From Anaerolineae bacterium (lineage in GTDB: Bacteria; Chloroflexota; Anaerolineae; Aggregatilineales; UBA2796), in NCBI GenBank assembly GCA_020851855.1, contig JADZBY010000401.1, forward strand, positions 1 to 11,097: a stretch of 11,097 nt of DNA. Direction: 5' to 3'. Made by a program: the position numbers and the translations under genes. Positions 5,890-10,911 of the stretch are shown in pieces; the first letter of the stretch is position 1; every line of letters begins with the position of its first letter. The notes beneath the pieces are model-generated. The model saw only the letters and a program-made list of their open reading frames with translations. It did not search any database and was not told the origin of the DNA.

Positions 5890-5918
5890 TGGTCATCTGG
5901 CCCCGCCGCGACTATACT
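5890..5918 (+). promoter_or_regulatory. Candidate promoter for the Rcp1-type receiver gene
   Basis: TGGTCA (5890-5895) and TATACT (5913-5918; 5 of 6 to TATAAT) are separated by 17 bases, and the expected transcript start near 5925 lies about 60 bases before GTG 5985. The same -35 hexamer occurs before the BrkB-family gene. The rest of the 5583-5984 region holds only the two inverted-repeat sites described separately and no gene that I can see. Confidence 0.4.
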
Positions 5919-5984
5919 TGGGCGAGATGGGCTGGGACTCTCATGCGCCCGGTCGTACGACATACAGGCAACGTGGAGATGACA

Positions 5985-6449
5985 GTGGCTAGCCAGTCTG
6001 AGTATCCTGTGACGGCGCTGAGAGAACCGGTCAAAGTCCTGCTCGTGGAAGATAACCCAGGCGATGTGCGCCTGGTCAAAGAGGCGTTCCGCGAGGCAAA
6101 CGTGCAGCACCAGTTGTACGTCGCCTCGGATGGCCTGGAAGCGCTGGCCTTCTTGCGCCAGGAAGGGCAATTCCACGACGCGCCGCGCCCCGACGTCATC
6201 CTGCTGGACCTGAACCTGCCGCGTCTGGACGGGCGCACAACCCTGGAGATCATCAAAACCGATCACCAGCTGCGGTACATCCCGATCATCGTCCTCACCA
6301 CATCGAATGACCGGCAAGACGTGCTCACGTGTTACGATCTGCACGCGAACTGCTACATCACCAAACCCATCGACTACGCCCAGTTCGACACCGTCATCCG
6401 GCGCATCGACATGTTCTGGTTCGGGGTGGTCACGCTCCCGCACGCTTGA
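5985..6449 (+). CDS. Single-domain response regulator, Rcp1 type
   Basis: The 154-aa stand-alone receiver has no output domain. It shows the hallmarks of regulators like cyanobacterial phytochrome partner Rcp1: VEDNPGD with E22-D23, PDVILLDLNLPRLDG with phospho-acceptor D75, IPIIVLTTSNDRQDV with T105, the typical HANCYITKPID block with K127, and the C-terminal FWFGVVTLP. All catalytic residues are present. Such proteins usually receive phosphate from a phytochrome or other hybrid sensor kinase; none is encoded in this window. GTG 5985 is preferred because GGAG (5975-5978) is 6 bases upstream, whereas ATG 5979 abuts the Shine-Dalgarno; a farther upstream GTG at 5859 falls before the proposed promoter and is unlikely. 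The gene is monocistronic, followed by repeat elements. Confidence 0.92.
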   Translation: MASQSEYPVTALREPVKVLLVEDNPGDVRLVKEAFREANVQHQLYVASDGLEALAFLRQEGQFHDAPRPDVILLDLNLPRLDGRTTLEIIKTDHQLRYIPIIVLTTSNDRQDVLTCYDLHANCYITKPIDYAQFDTVIRRIDMFWFGVVTLPHA

Positions 6450-6488
6450 GAAGAGGCTCGGCCCTCGCCGGGAGAGTACCGTTGACGG

Positions 6489-6626
6489 GCCTCACCCCCT
6501 GACCCCCTCTCCACGCGGAGTACCGCGTAGAGAGGGGGAACACCGAGTCGCAGGGATGCTCCCCTCTCTACGGCTGCCTGGGTCCCCGCTGAGGTGGCAG
6601 GCGTGGAGAGGGGTCGGGGGTGAGGC
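6489..6626. repeat. MITE-like inverted-repeat element, copy B
   Basis: GCCTCACCCCCTGACCCCCT at 6489 onward matches the inverse of GGAGAGGGGTCGGGGGTGAGGC ending at 6626, giving terminal inverted repeats of about 22 bp. The left half folds as CCCCCTCT-CACGCGG / CCGCGT-AGAGGGGG, a strong hairpin. The 138-bp element has no coding capacity and lies between two response-regulator genes. Its TIR sequence is close to copy A. Confidence 0.75.
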
Positions 6627-6670
6627 AAGGGCGATATCGTCGCGTGACGTGCATCACCCTCTTGAAGTAT

Positions 6671-6719
6671 CTTCCCTCTCTCCCCTCTTCCTCATGGAGA
6701 GGGGCGGGGAATGAGGGTT
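6671..6719. repeat. Half-length relative of the MITE-like element, copy C
   Basis: The stem CCCCTCT (6682-6688) / AGAGGGG (6698-6704) with loop TCCTCATGG is followed by CGGGGAATGAGGGTTA. The sequence CCTCATGGAGAGGGG is shared with copy A, and the GAGGGTTA end matches copy A's right end. It looks like a partial or single-hairpin copy 42 bases before the start of the NarL-type gene. Confidence 0.6.
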
Positions 6720-6760
6720 AGCGTGGATCAGGGATTCACTGGATGGAGCGAGGGAAAACC

Positions 6761-7399
6761 ATGTCGGAAAAGATCAAGGTGCTCATCATCGATGATCATT
6801 ATATGGTTCGCCGGGGCCTGATTGCCCTGCTCGAAAACTTCGATGACTTCATCGTGGTGGGCGATGTCGGTGATGCGCGCATCGGCGTGGAGATGTGCAA
6901 CCAGCACCGGCCCGACGTCGTGCTGATGGACATCGTCATGCCCGGCATGGACGGCGTCTCGGCCACCAGAGCCATCCGGTCCAGCTGTCCTGAGACGCAG
7001 GTCGTCGCCCTGACCAGCTTCCACGACGAAGAGCGGGTGCAGGAAGCGCTCAAGGCCGGTGCGATTGGCTATCTGATGAAGAACGTGTCGGTGGATGAGC
7101 TGGCCAACGCCGTGCGCCGCGCTCACCAGGGCCAGCCGACGCTCGCCCCGGAAGCCGCGCAGGCGTTGATCAGCGCCACCGTGCGGCCACCGGCGCTCGG
7201 CCACGATTTGACCGAGCGCGAACGCGAAGTGCTGTCCCTGATGGTCGAGGGCCTGAACAACCGCGAGATCGCTGAGCGCCTGGTGATCAGCAACTCGACG
7301 GTCAAGAACCACGTCAGCAATATCCTGGACAAATTGCGCACGTCCAGCCGCACCCAGGCCGTCGCGATGGCCGTCGAGCACCGCATCATCGGCGCATAA
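6761..7399 (+). CDS. NarL/LuxR-family response regulator
   Basis: The 212-aa two-domain regulator has a receiver (residues 4-120) with D11-D12, phospho-acceptor D57 in VVLMDIVMPGMDG, T85 and K107, all intact. A short linker follows, then a LuxR-type helix-turn-helix at about 147-205 (LTEREREVLSLMVEGLNN, REIAERLVISNSTVKNHV, SNILDKLRTSSRTQAV), the recognition helix being in STVKNHVSNIL. It is a phosphorylation-dependent transcription activator in form, resembling LiaR/DesR-like regulators whose kinases sense the envelope or membrane. No histidine kinase is encoded in the window. ATG 6761 is chosen because GAGGG (6750-6754) sits 6 bases upstream; ATG 6743 in the same frame overlaps that site and lacks its own. 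It converges with the CorA-family gene. Confidence 0.93.
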   Translation: MSEKIKVLIIDDHYMVRRGLIALLENFDDFIVVGDVGDARIGVEMCNQHRPDVVLMDIVMPGMDGVSATRAIRSSCPETQVVALTSFHDEERVQEALKAGAIGYLMKNVSVDELANAVRRAHQGQPTLAPEAAQALISATVRPPALGHDLTEREREVLSLMVEGLNNREIAERLVISNSTVKNHVSNILDKLRTSSRTQAVAMAVEHRIIGA

Positions 7400-7420
7400 C
7401 GGCCAGCGGCCAATCGCCAA

Positions 7421-7444
7421 CCCGGCAGCGGGCTGCCTGCCGGG
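7421..7444. terminator. Stem-loop in the convergent gap, possible bidirectional terminator
   Basis: CCCGGCAG (7421-7428) and CTGCCGGG (7437-7444) form a perfect 8-bp stem with loop CGGGCTGC, placed in the 48-base gap between two convergent genes. There is no T-run on either side, so it is a structural candidate only. Confidence 0.4.
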
Positions 7445-7447
7445 GCC

Positions 7448-8452
7448 TCAAATCCAGCCCTGGCGGCGGAACAGGTAGCCGAATCCGACGAACAGCGAGA
7501 GCGTGATCGCGAGCAGGGCGGCCAGCAGGCTATAGCCACTCAGCGGCAAGACAATTGGCTCGACCGTCGTCACGAAGTTAAGCTGGAGCAGCCCCGTCAG
7601 GAACGTCAGCGGCAGGAAAATGATGGAGAACAGCGTCAGCCGGTTGACGATCTCCACCAGCTTGTTGGATTCGTGCGTCTCGATCATGTCCAGCACGTTG
7701 GTGGCCAGATCACGCTGCGAGTCGATCACGTCGTAGATGCGCAACAGGCGCTCGTACAAGTGGCGGAACAGGTCGCGCGTGTCCGGGTTCTGGTTGATGC
7801 GCTCTTCGCCCACGATGGCGGACAGCACCTCACGTTGGGGCGATACCATCTGCCGCAGGGCGATGAGCTGCTGCTTGGTCACGTACACCGGGCGGCGCAC
7901 GTGTTTTTCGTCGGTCTTGGGCGCATCGGACATCAACGTTTCTTCCAGGCTGTTCAACTGGTTGCTGATGCGGTCCAGGAGCGGGTAGTAAGCGTCCACG
8001 ACGTGCTGGGCGGTCAGGTACAGGAAATACGTGTTGCCTTGCCGCCACGCGCTGACGTTGTTCGCCACGCGGTTGTACGCCTCGTCCACAGCCCCGGCGT
8101 CGGCCCGGCGCACCGTCACGAAGTAATTGCGCCCGATCAGGCAGTGCACCTCTTTGCCCTCGGCCTGGTTCTGCCGCGTATAGGGCTGAAAAAGCGACAG
8201 GAACAGGTAGCGCGGGTATACCATCAGGGTCGGGCGGCGGTCTTCGCGGCGCAGGTCCGCCACGACGCTCGGATGAAGCTGGAGCGTCTTCTCCAGCCAC
8301 TCGATCTCGTCGTCTTCCGCATCCACCATGTCAATCCACAGCAGCATACCGTCCGAGAGCGCCTGTTCCAGCTTCTCCGGGGAATAATTGCGGTGGGGCG
8401 TGAAGTCATCATCCAGGGGAACGTCCGCAGGCGCTAGAAGTGACCGAATCAT
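7448..8452 (-). CDS. CorA-family divalent-cation transporter homologue with a non-canonical QLN motif
   Basis: The 334-aa protein has the CorA plan: an alpha/beta cytoplasmic domain (about 1-145), long helices that form the funnel (about 146-270, including HESNKLVEIVNRLTLFSIIFLP), and two C-terminal membrane helices near 272-290 and 305-327, ending FRRQGWI. CorA proteins are homopentameric Mg2+ channels (Co2+/Ni2+ or Zn2+ in some branches). The signature loop after the first membrane helix is normally YGMN; here it reads FLTGLLQLNFV, so Gly-Met of GMN is replaced by Gln-Leu (residues 290-292). The loop TTVEPIVLPLSG has one acidic residue. Ion selectivity may therefore differ, or conduction may be lost. 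ATG 8452 has AAGGA 11 bases upstream, longer than usual, with no better alternative. It converges with the NarL-type gene. Confidence 0.88.
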   Translation of the reverse strand: MIRSLLAPADVPLDDDFTPHRNYSPEKLEQALSDGMLLWIDMVDAEDDEIEWLEKTLQLHPSVVADLRREDRRPTLMVYPRYLFLSLFQPYTRQNQAEGKEVHCLIGRNYFVTVRRADAGAVDEAYNRVANNVSAWRQGNTYFLYLTAQHVVDAYYPLLDRISNQLNSLEETLMSDAPKTDEKHVRRPVYVTKQQLIALRQMVSPQREVLSAIVGEERINQNPDTRDLFRHLYERLLRIYDVIDSQRDLATNVLDMIETHESNKLVEIVNRLTLFSIIFLPLTFLTGLLQLNFVTTVEPIVLPLSGYSLLAALLAITLSLFVGFGYLFRRQGWI

Positions 8453-8519
8453 GGTTGCCGCAATCCTTCTACTGTCGATGCCCGACCGAGATGGTTGTGT
8501 ACTACCTCAACGAAAAGAA

Positions 8520-8617
8520 AACCCCCTAACCCTGCCCTTTCCCTCATAGAGAGGGAAAGGGGAAAACCGGCTTTCTTAGCCCCTCCCTCTTTATGGGGGA
8601 GGGGTTGGGGTGGGGGG
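8520..8617. repeat. MITE-like inverted-repeat element, copy D
   Basis: Two hairpins lie side by side: CCCTTTCCCTC (8535-8545) / GAGGGAAAGGG (8551-8561), 11 bp perfect, and CCCCTCCC (8580-8587) / GGGAGGGG (8597-8604). The outer ends AACCCCCTAACCC and GGGGTTGGGGTGGGGGG are roughly inverted. The architecture (two hairpins inside C/G-rich TIRs) matches copies A and B, with a diverged sequence. It accounts for much of the 304-bp gap between CorA and the YtxH-like gene. Confidence 0.65.
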
Positions 8618-8674
8618 AAACACCCTGAATCCTCACTAGGTCGTCGTATTACAGGCGCACGTTGTGAGAATCAC

Positions 8675-8708
8675 CAAGGTCTGCCAGCGGCCCCGCCAAC
8701 AGACCTTG
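8675..8708 (-). repeat. Stem-loop downstream of the YtxH-like gene
   Basis: CAAGGTCTG (8675-8683) and CAGACCTTG (8700-8708) form a perfect 9-bp stem with a 16-base GC-rich loop, about 49 bases past the stop codon on the minus strand. The tail is not T-rich. It is a possible 3' end signal of the minus-strand transcript. Confidence 0.4.
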
Positions 8709-8756
8709 TTCGGTGGATTGCGTAGTGCAAGGCCGGCGGCCTCTCTCCGGCGCTGC

Positions 8757-9056
8757 CTACCGGTTGCGAATGCGCTCGACGCCGTCGCGCACGCCGGTCT
8801 TCACCTGCTCGGCGATCTGCGCGGCGAGCACACGCCCGTTTTCCACCAGTTCCATCAGGCGCTCGCGGGCCGTCTTTGGCTTACGGCGGGCGCGCGCCGC
8901 GAAGAAGGTCAAGACTGCCGCCACGACGCCCAGCGCGGCGAAAAGCGCCACCGCCGCGACGTTGTTGGGCAGCTGCTCTTCCTTCTCAACGTCGTGAATG
9001 GCGCTCGTGGCGTATCCCGACGTGGTCGAATAATCCCGTGAATAGCTCTGCTCCAT
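8757..9056 (-). CDS. YtxH-like single-pass membrane protein
   Basis: The 99-aa protein has a Ser/Tyr-rich N-terminus (1-30), one membrane segment (about 31-53, NNVAAVALFAALGVVAAVLT), a positively charged stop (ARARRKPK) and a helical, charged tail (ERLMELVENGRVLAAQIAEQVKTGV). This matches the layout of YtxH-like general stress proteins, which in Bacillus are sigma-B-controlled, with the TM near the N-terminus and a coiled tail in the cytoplasm. YtxH usually has a Gly-rich TM and longer coiled tail, so the assignment is by layout rather than strong sequence similarity. GGGAGAG is about 4-6 bases before ATG. Its leader carries two hairpins. It is the last gene in a minus-strand series. Confidence 0.65.
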   Translation of the reverse strand: MEQSYSRDYSTTSGYATSAIHDVEKEEQLPNNVAAVALFAALGVVAAVLTFFAARARRKPKTARERLMELVENGRVLAAQIAEQVKTGVRDGVERIRNR

Positions 9057-9060
9057 CTGG

Positions 9061-9101
9061 CTCTCCCTTTCGCGCCGGGCGAAAGAACGCTTCGGCGCGT
9101 T
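9061..9101 (-). promoter_or_regulatory. Two consecutive leader hairpins abutting the ribosome site of the YtxH-like gene
   Basis: On the minus strand, AACGC/GCGTT (9086-9101, loop GCCGAA) is directly followed by CTTTCGC/GCGAAAG (9067-9085, loop CCGGC). The second stem ends at the first G of the GGGAGAG ribosome site. Such a hairpin could modulate translation or stabilise the mRNA. No known riboswitch or thermometer class is recognised. Confidence 0.35.
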
Positions 9102-9123
9102 TCACTCTCACGTTGTCCATACG

Positions 9124-9162
9124 ATTTGTCCGCCCCGATGAAAGGCATCAGGGCGGACAAAT
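9124..9162 (-). terminator. Long stem-loop between the CsbD and YtxH-like genes
   Basis: ATTTGTCCGCCC (9124-9135) pairs perfectly with GGGCGGACAAAT (9151-9162), extended by GATG/CATC after one C-A mismatch, with loop AAAGG. The 16-bp stem has A/T pairs at its base in place of a separate T-run. It lies 71 bases after csbD and probably terminates or processes the minus-strand transcript. A smaller repeat, GGCCTGA/TCAGGCC (9203-9209, 9228-9234), lies at the csbD stop itself. Confidence 0.55.
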
Positions 9163-9233
9163 TCACTTCATACCTTTGTCTTCATCCGTTGAGAGGGCGT
9201 CCGGCCTGACCCGGTAGCGCCGGTGTCTCAGGC

Positions 9234-9458
9234 CTACAGGCGGATGCGGTGGCTCCACTCATCGATCTGGCGCTCGGCTTCCTCGCGGGCGATGCCGTAG
9301 CGCTGCTGAATCTTGCCGACCATGATGTCGCGCTGGCCCTTGATCTGCTCCAGATCATCATCGGTCAGCTTGCCCCACTGCTTGCGGACCTCACCCCGGA
9401 CCTGCTTCCAAGCCCCGGCGATCTGGTCCCACACGCCGCCATGTTCTCCGTGTTGCAT
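9234..9458 (-). CDS. CsbD-family stress protein
   Basis: The small 74-aa soluble protein matches the CsbD family along its length: W10-D-Q-I-A-G-A-W-K-Q-V-R-G-E-V, then WGKLTDDDLEQIKGQRD, GKIQQRYGIAREEAERQI and a final W. The family is a general stress protein of unknown biochemical role; Bacillus CsbD is sigma-B-dependent. ATG 9458 is chosen because GGAGGG sits 7 bases upstream; the in-frame GTG at 9473 overlaps that ribosome site and is unlikely. It has its own upstream region containing two palindromes and is flanked by terminators on both sides, so it is probably a single-gene unit. Confidence 0.93.
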   Translation of the reverse strand: MQHGEHGGVWDQIAGAWKQVRGEVRKQWGKLTDDDLEQIKGQRDIMVGKIQQRYGIAREEAERQIDEWSHRIRL

Positions 9459-9472
9459 ATCACATCCCTCCA

Positions 9473-9498
9473 CTTGTCGTACAAGACAGTCTCACTGT
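9473..9498. promoter_or_regulatory. Two abutting 5-3-5 palindromes upstream of the CsbD gene
   Basis: CTTGTCGTACAAG (9473-9485) and ACAGTCTCACTGT (9486-9498) are each a perfect 5-bp inverted repeat with a 3-base spacer, with no gap between them. They begin 15 bases upstream of the csbD ATG, just before its ribosome site, so they could be tandem operators or two small hairpins in the mRNA leader. No confident -10/-35 pair was found. Confidence 0.45.
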
Positions 9499-9512
9499 AC
9501 CGGTCTGGCTCT

Positions 9513-9532
9513 AAAAATGCGCCAAAAGCGCA
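9513..9532 (-). terminator. Second terminator hairpin of a tandem pair
   Basis: On the minus strand, TGCGC (9532-9528) pairs with GCGCA (9522-9518) around TTTTG, followed by TTTTT (9517-9513). The 5-bp stem is short, but it follows a strong terminator directly and would act as backup. Confidence 0.55.
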
Positions 9533-9534
9533 CT

Positions 9535-9570
9535 AAAAGGCCGCTGTCAGCCTGAGCCGTCAGCGGCCTT
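9535..9570 (-). terminator. Strong Rho-independent terminator after the DUF4342-like gene
   Basis: On the minus strand, AAGGCCGCTG (9570-9561) pairs with CAGCGGCCTT (9546-9537), a perfect 10-bp stem, followed by TTTT overlapping and extending past the stem base (9538-9535). It lies 9 bases after the stop of the DUF4342-like gene. Confidence 0.88.
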
Positions 9571-9578
9571 CCCCACCA

Positions 9579-9974
9579 TCAGCTTGGATTCACGTCCACC
9601 GTGCGGCGGCGACGGCTGCTGCTCCGTCCGATGCCCCGCTGGGGAAGCAGCAAGAGCTGTTCTTCCGACGGCTCGACGGTCAGGTACAGCCGGGCGAGCA
9701 TCCCGGCCAGCGCGACGAGCGCCAGCCGCCGCCCCGGCATCAGGAACAGCGCCGCCGCCGTCCCGGCGACCGCCACCGTGAGCGGAATCTCGATGATCGC
9801 CTTGCCCATCTGGTCGCGCAGCACGACCTTGCGCCCGTATCCGGAGCGCACGAGTTGACCGGCATAGGCCACAAGCTCGTTCGCGGCGTTGGATAGCTCA
9901 TCGGACACGGCGCGAATGACCGCCGATGCCTGCTCAAGCTGAGGCTGGTTCTCTTTCCCGTTTCCTGTGCTCAT
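9579..9974 (-). CDS. DUF4342-like small membrane-associated protein
   Basis: The 131-aa protein has an N-terminal amphipathic helix (about 13-40, LEQASAVIRAVSDELSNAAN), then a segment like DUF4342 (VRSGYGRKVVLRDQMGKAI, IEIPLTVAVAG), a hydrophobic stretch (about 64-100) and a basic Arg/Ser tail. IEIPLTV is the family's most recognisable block. Function is unknown. ATG 9974 is chosen because GAGGAG (9984-9989) is 9 bases upstream. A longer version from GTG 10052 would add 26 basic residues and overlap the previous gene's TGA in a GTGA junction, but it lacks a Shine-Dalgarno; translational coupling keeps it possible. It is the second gene of an operon with the membrane protein at 10049-10801 and ends at a strong terminator. 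Confidence 0.7.
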   Translation of the reverse strand: MSTGNGKENQPQLEQASAVIRAVSDELSNAANELVAYAGQLVRSGYGRKVVLRDQMGKAIIEIPLTVAVAGTAAALFLMPGRRLALVALAGMLARLYLTVEPSEEQLLLLPQRGIGRSSSRRRRTVDVNPS

Positions 9975-10048
9975 GCCCATCGACTCCTCATCTCTGGCGG
10001 CCTGCGCCGTCCTTTTCCTGGTCCGGGTGCTTTGTTTTGGCGTCATCG

Positions 10049-10801
10049 TCACGGGTTATGGGTGATGTTGGTGCGCGCCTCGGCATATGTCGGCGTGCGA
10101 GCGCCCGCCGCACCGCCCAGCGCCGCCGCCGCGAAGCCCAGTCCCATCCATAACAACGTGCCCCACGCCGTCGAGCTGGCGTTGTTCGCGGCCTGATCGG
10201 CTTCTTGCGCCGTCACCGGGTTGGCCGGATTGACCTGCGCTGCGCCGCCCGTCGCGCCCGTATCGCCCGCCACGCCCGCATCGCCCGTGCCGTCCGTGGC
10301 GGGCGCAATCGCCGTGGCGACCGCGCCGGGGCTGTCCACGATAGCCGCCACGCCCGCATCTGCGACGTTCGACGCCACGTTGAGCAGCGTGCCCACGCCG
10401 CTGCCGAGCAGCCAGATCAAAAGCGGAATGGCCACCGTCCAGACCATGCCGCCGTTCACGAAGCCTGTGTCGCGGCCCGGCAGCGCGCTGGTGCGCCCGG
10501 CGACGAAGCCGCCAATGCCAAACGCGATCAGCGACGTGACCAGCCCCCACACGCCCGCGCCGATGCCGATGGCGCTCGCCGGCGTGTTCGGGTCCCAGCT
10601 CGCCAGCCCGATGGCCAGGCCGAGCACGGTCAGCGTGAGCAGGATTGAAATGGCCGTGAACAATCCGGCCAGGATAGCGGCCCAGCGCACGCGGTCCACC
10701 GGCGTCACAACGGCGGTGTTCACGTCGACGCGATCCACGCCGCCCGTGGCGTCATAGGGACGGCGCATCACATTACCAGAAGTCATCTCACTCTGTGCCA
10801 T
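10049..10801 (-). CDS. Four-segment membrane protein with a Gly/Ala-rich loop, function unknown
   Basis: The 250-aa protein has a hydrophilic N-terminus (1-36), then membrane segments near 39-68 (RWAAILAGLFTAISILLTL), 80-103, 113-140 and 210-234. The WAAILAG...LTVLGLAIGLAS block followed by GVWGLVTSLIAFGIGGFVAGR resembles conserved bacterial membrane proteins with no known activity; I cannot give a family name. Between segments 3 and 4 lies a 70-residue Gly/Ala/Asp/Thr-rich loop (GTGDAGVAGDTGATGG and PANPVTAQEADQAANNASS), low in complexity and collagen-like in places. GAGGAG is 9 bases before ATG 10801. It probably heads a transcript with the DUF4342-like gene. Confidence 0.8.
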   Translation of the reverse strand: MAQSEMTSGNVMRRPYDATGGVDRVDVNTAVVTPVDRVRWAAILAGLFTAISILLTLTVLGLAIGLASWDPNTPASAIGIGAGVWGLVTSLIAFGIGGFVAGRTSALPGRDTGFVNGGMVWTVAIPLLIWLLGSGVGTLLNVASNVADAGVAAIVDSPGAVATAIAPATDGTGDAGVAGDTGATGGAAQVNPANPVTAQEADQAANNASSTAWGTLLWMGLGFAAAALGGAAGARTPTYAEARTNITHNP

Positions 10802-10852
10802 GTACCAGTACTCCTCGTTTCACCCTTCGATTTCTCTGAAATTCTGCACTTG

Positions 10853-10899
10853 CCTCACCCCGGTCCCTCGCCATAAGGGCGATAGGCCAGGATGAGGGG
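10853..10899. repeat. Degenerate MITE-like remnant, copy E
   Basis: CCTCACCCCGGTCCCTC at the left and GATGAGGGG at the right resemble the ends of the intergenic elements elsewhere in the window, around an inner hairpin TCGCC/GGCGA. Only 5 bp of the outer repeat still pairs. It lies in the gap between the minus-strand edge gene and the membrane-protein gene. Confidence 0.4.
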
Positions 10900-10911
10900 T
10901 CGCCCACTCTG

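Noticed and set aside
7673..8437. Plus-strand open frame of 254 codons opposite the CorA-family gene
   Set aside because: It is fully antisense to a recognised CorA protein and made of Arg/Val/His/Gln-rich sequence without motifs. The same reasoning removes the antisense frames over the receiver and HdeD genes.
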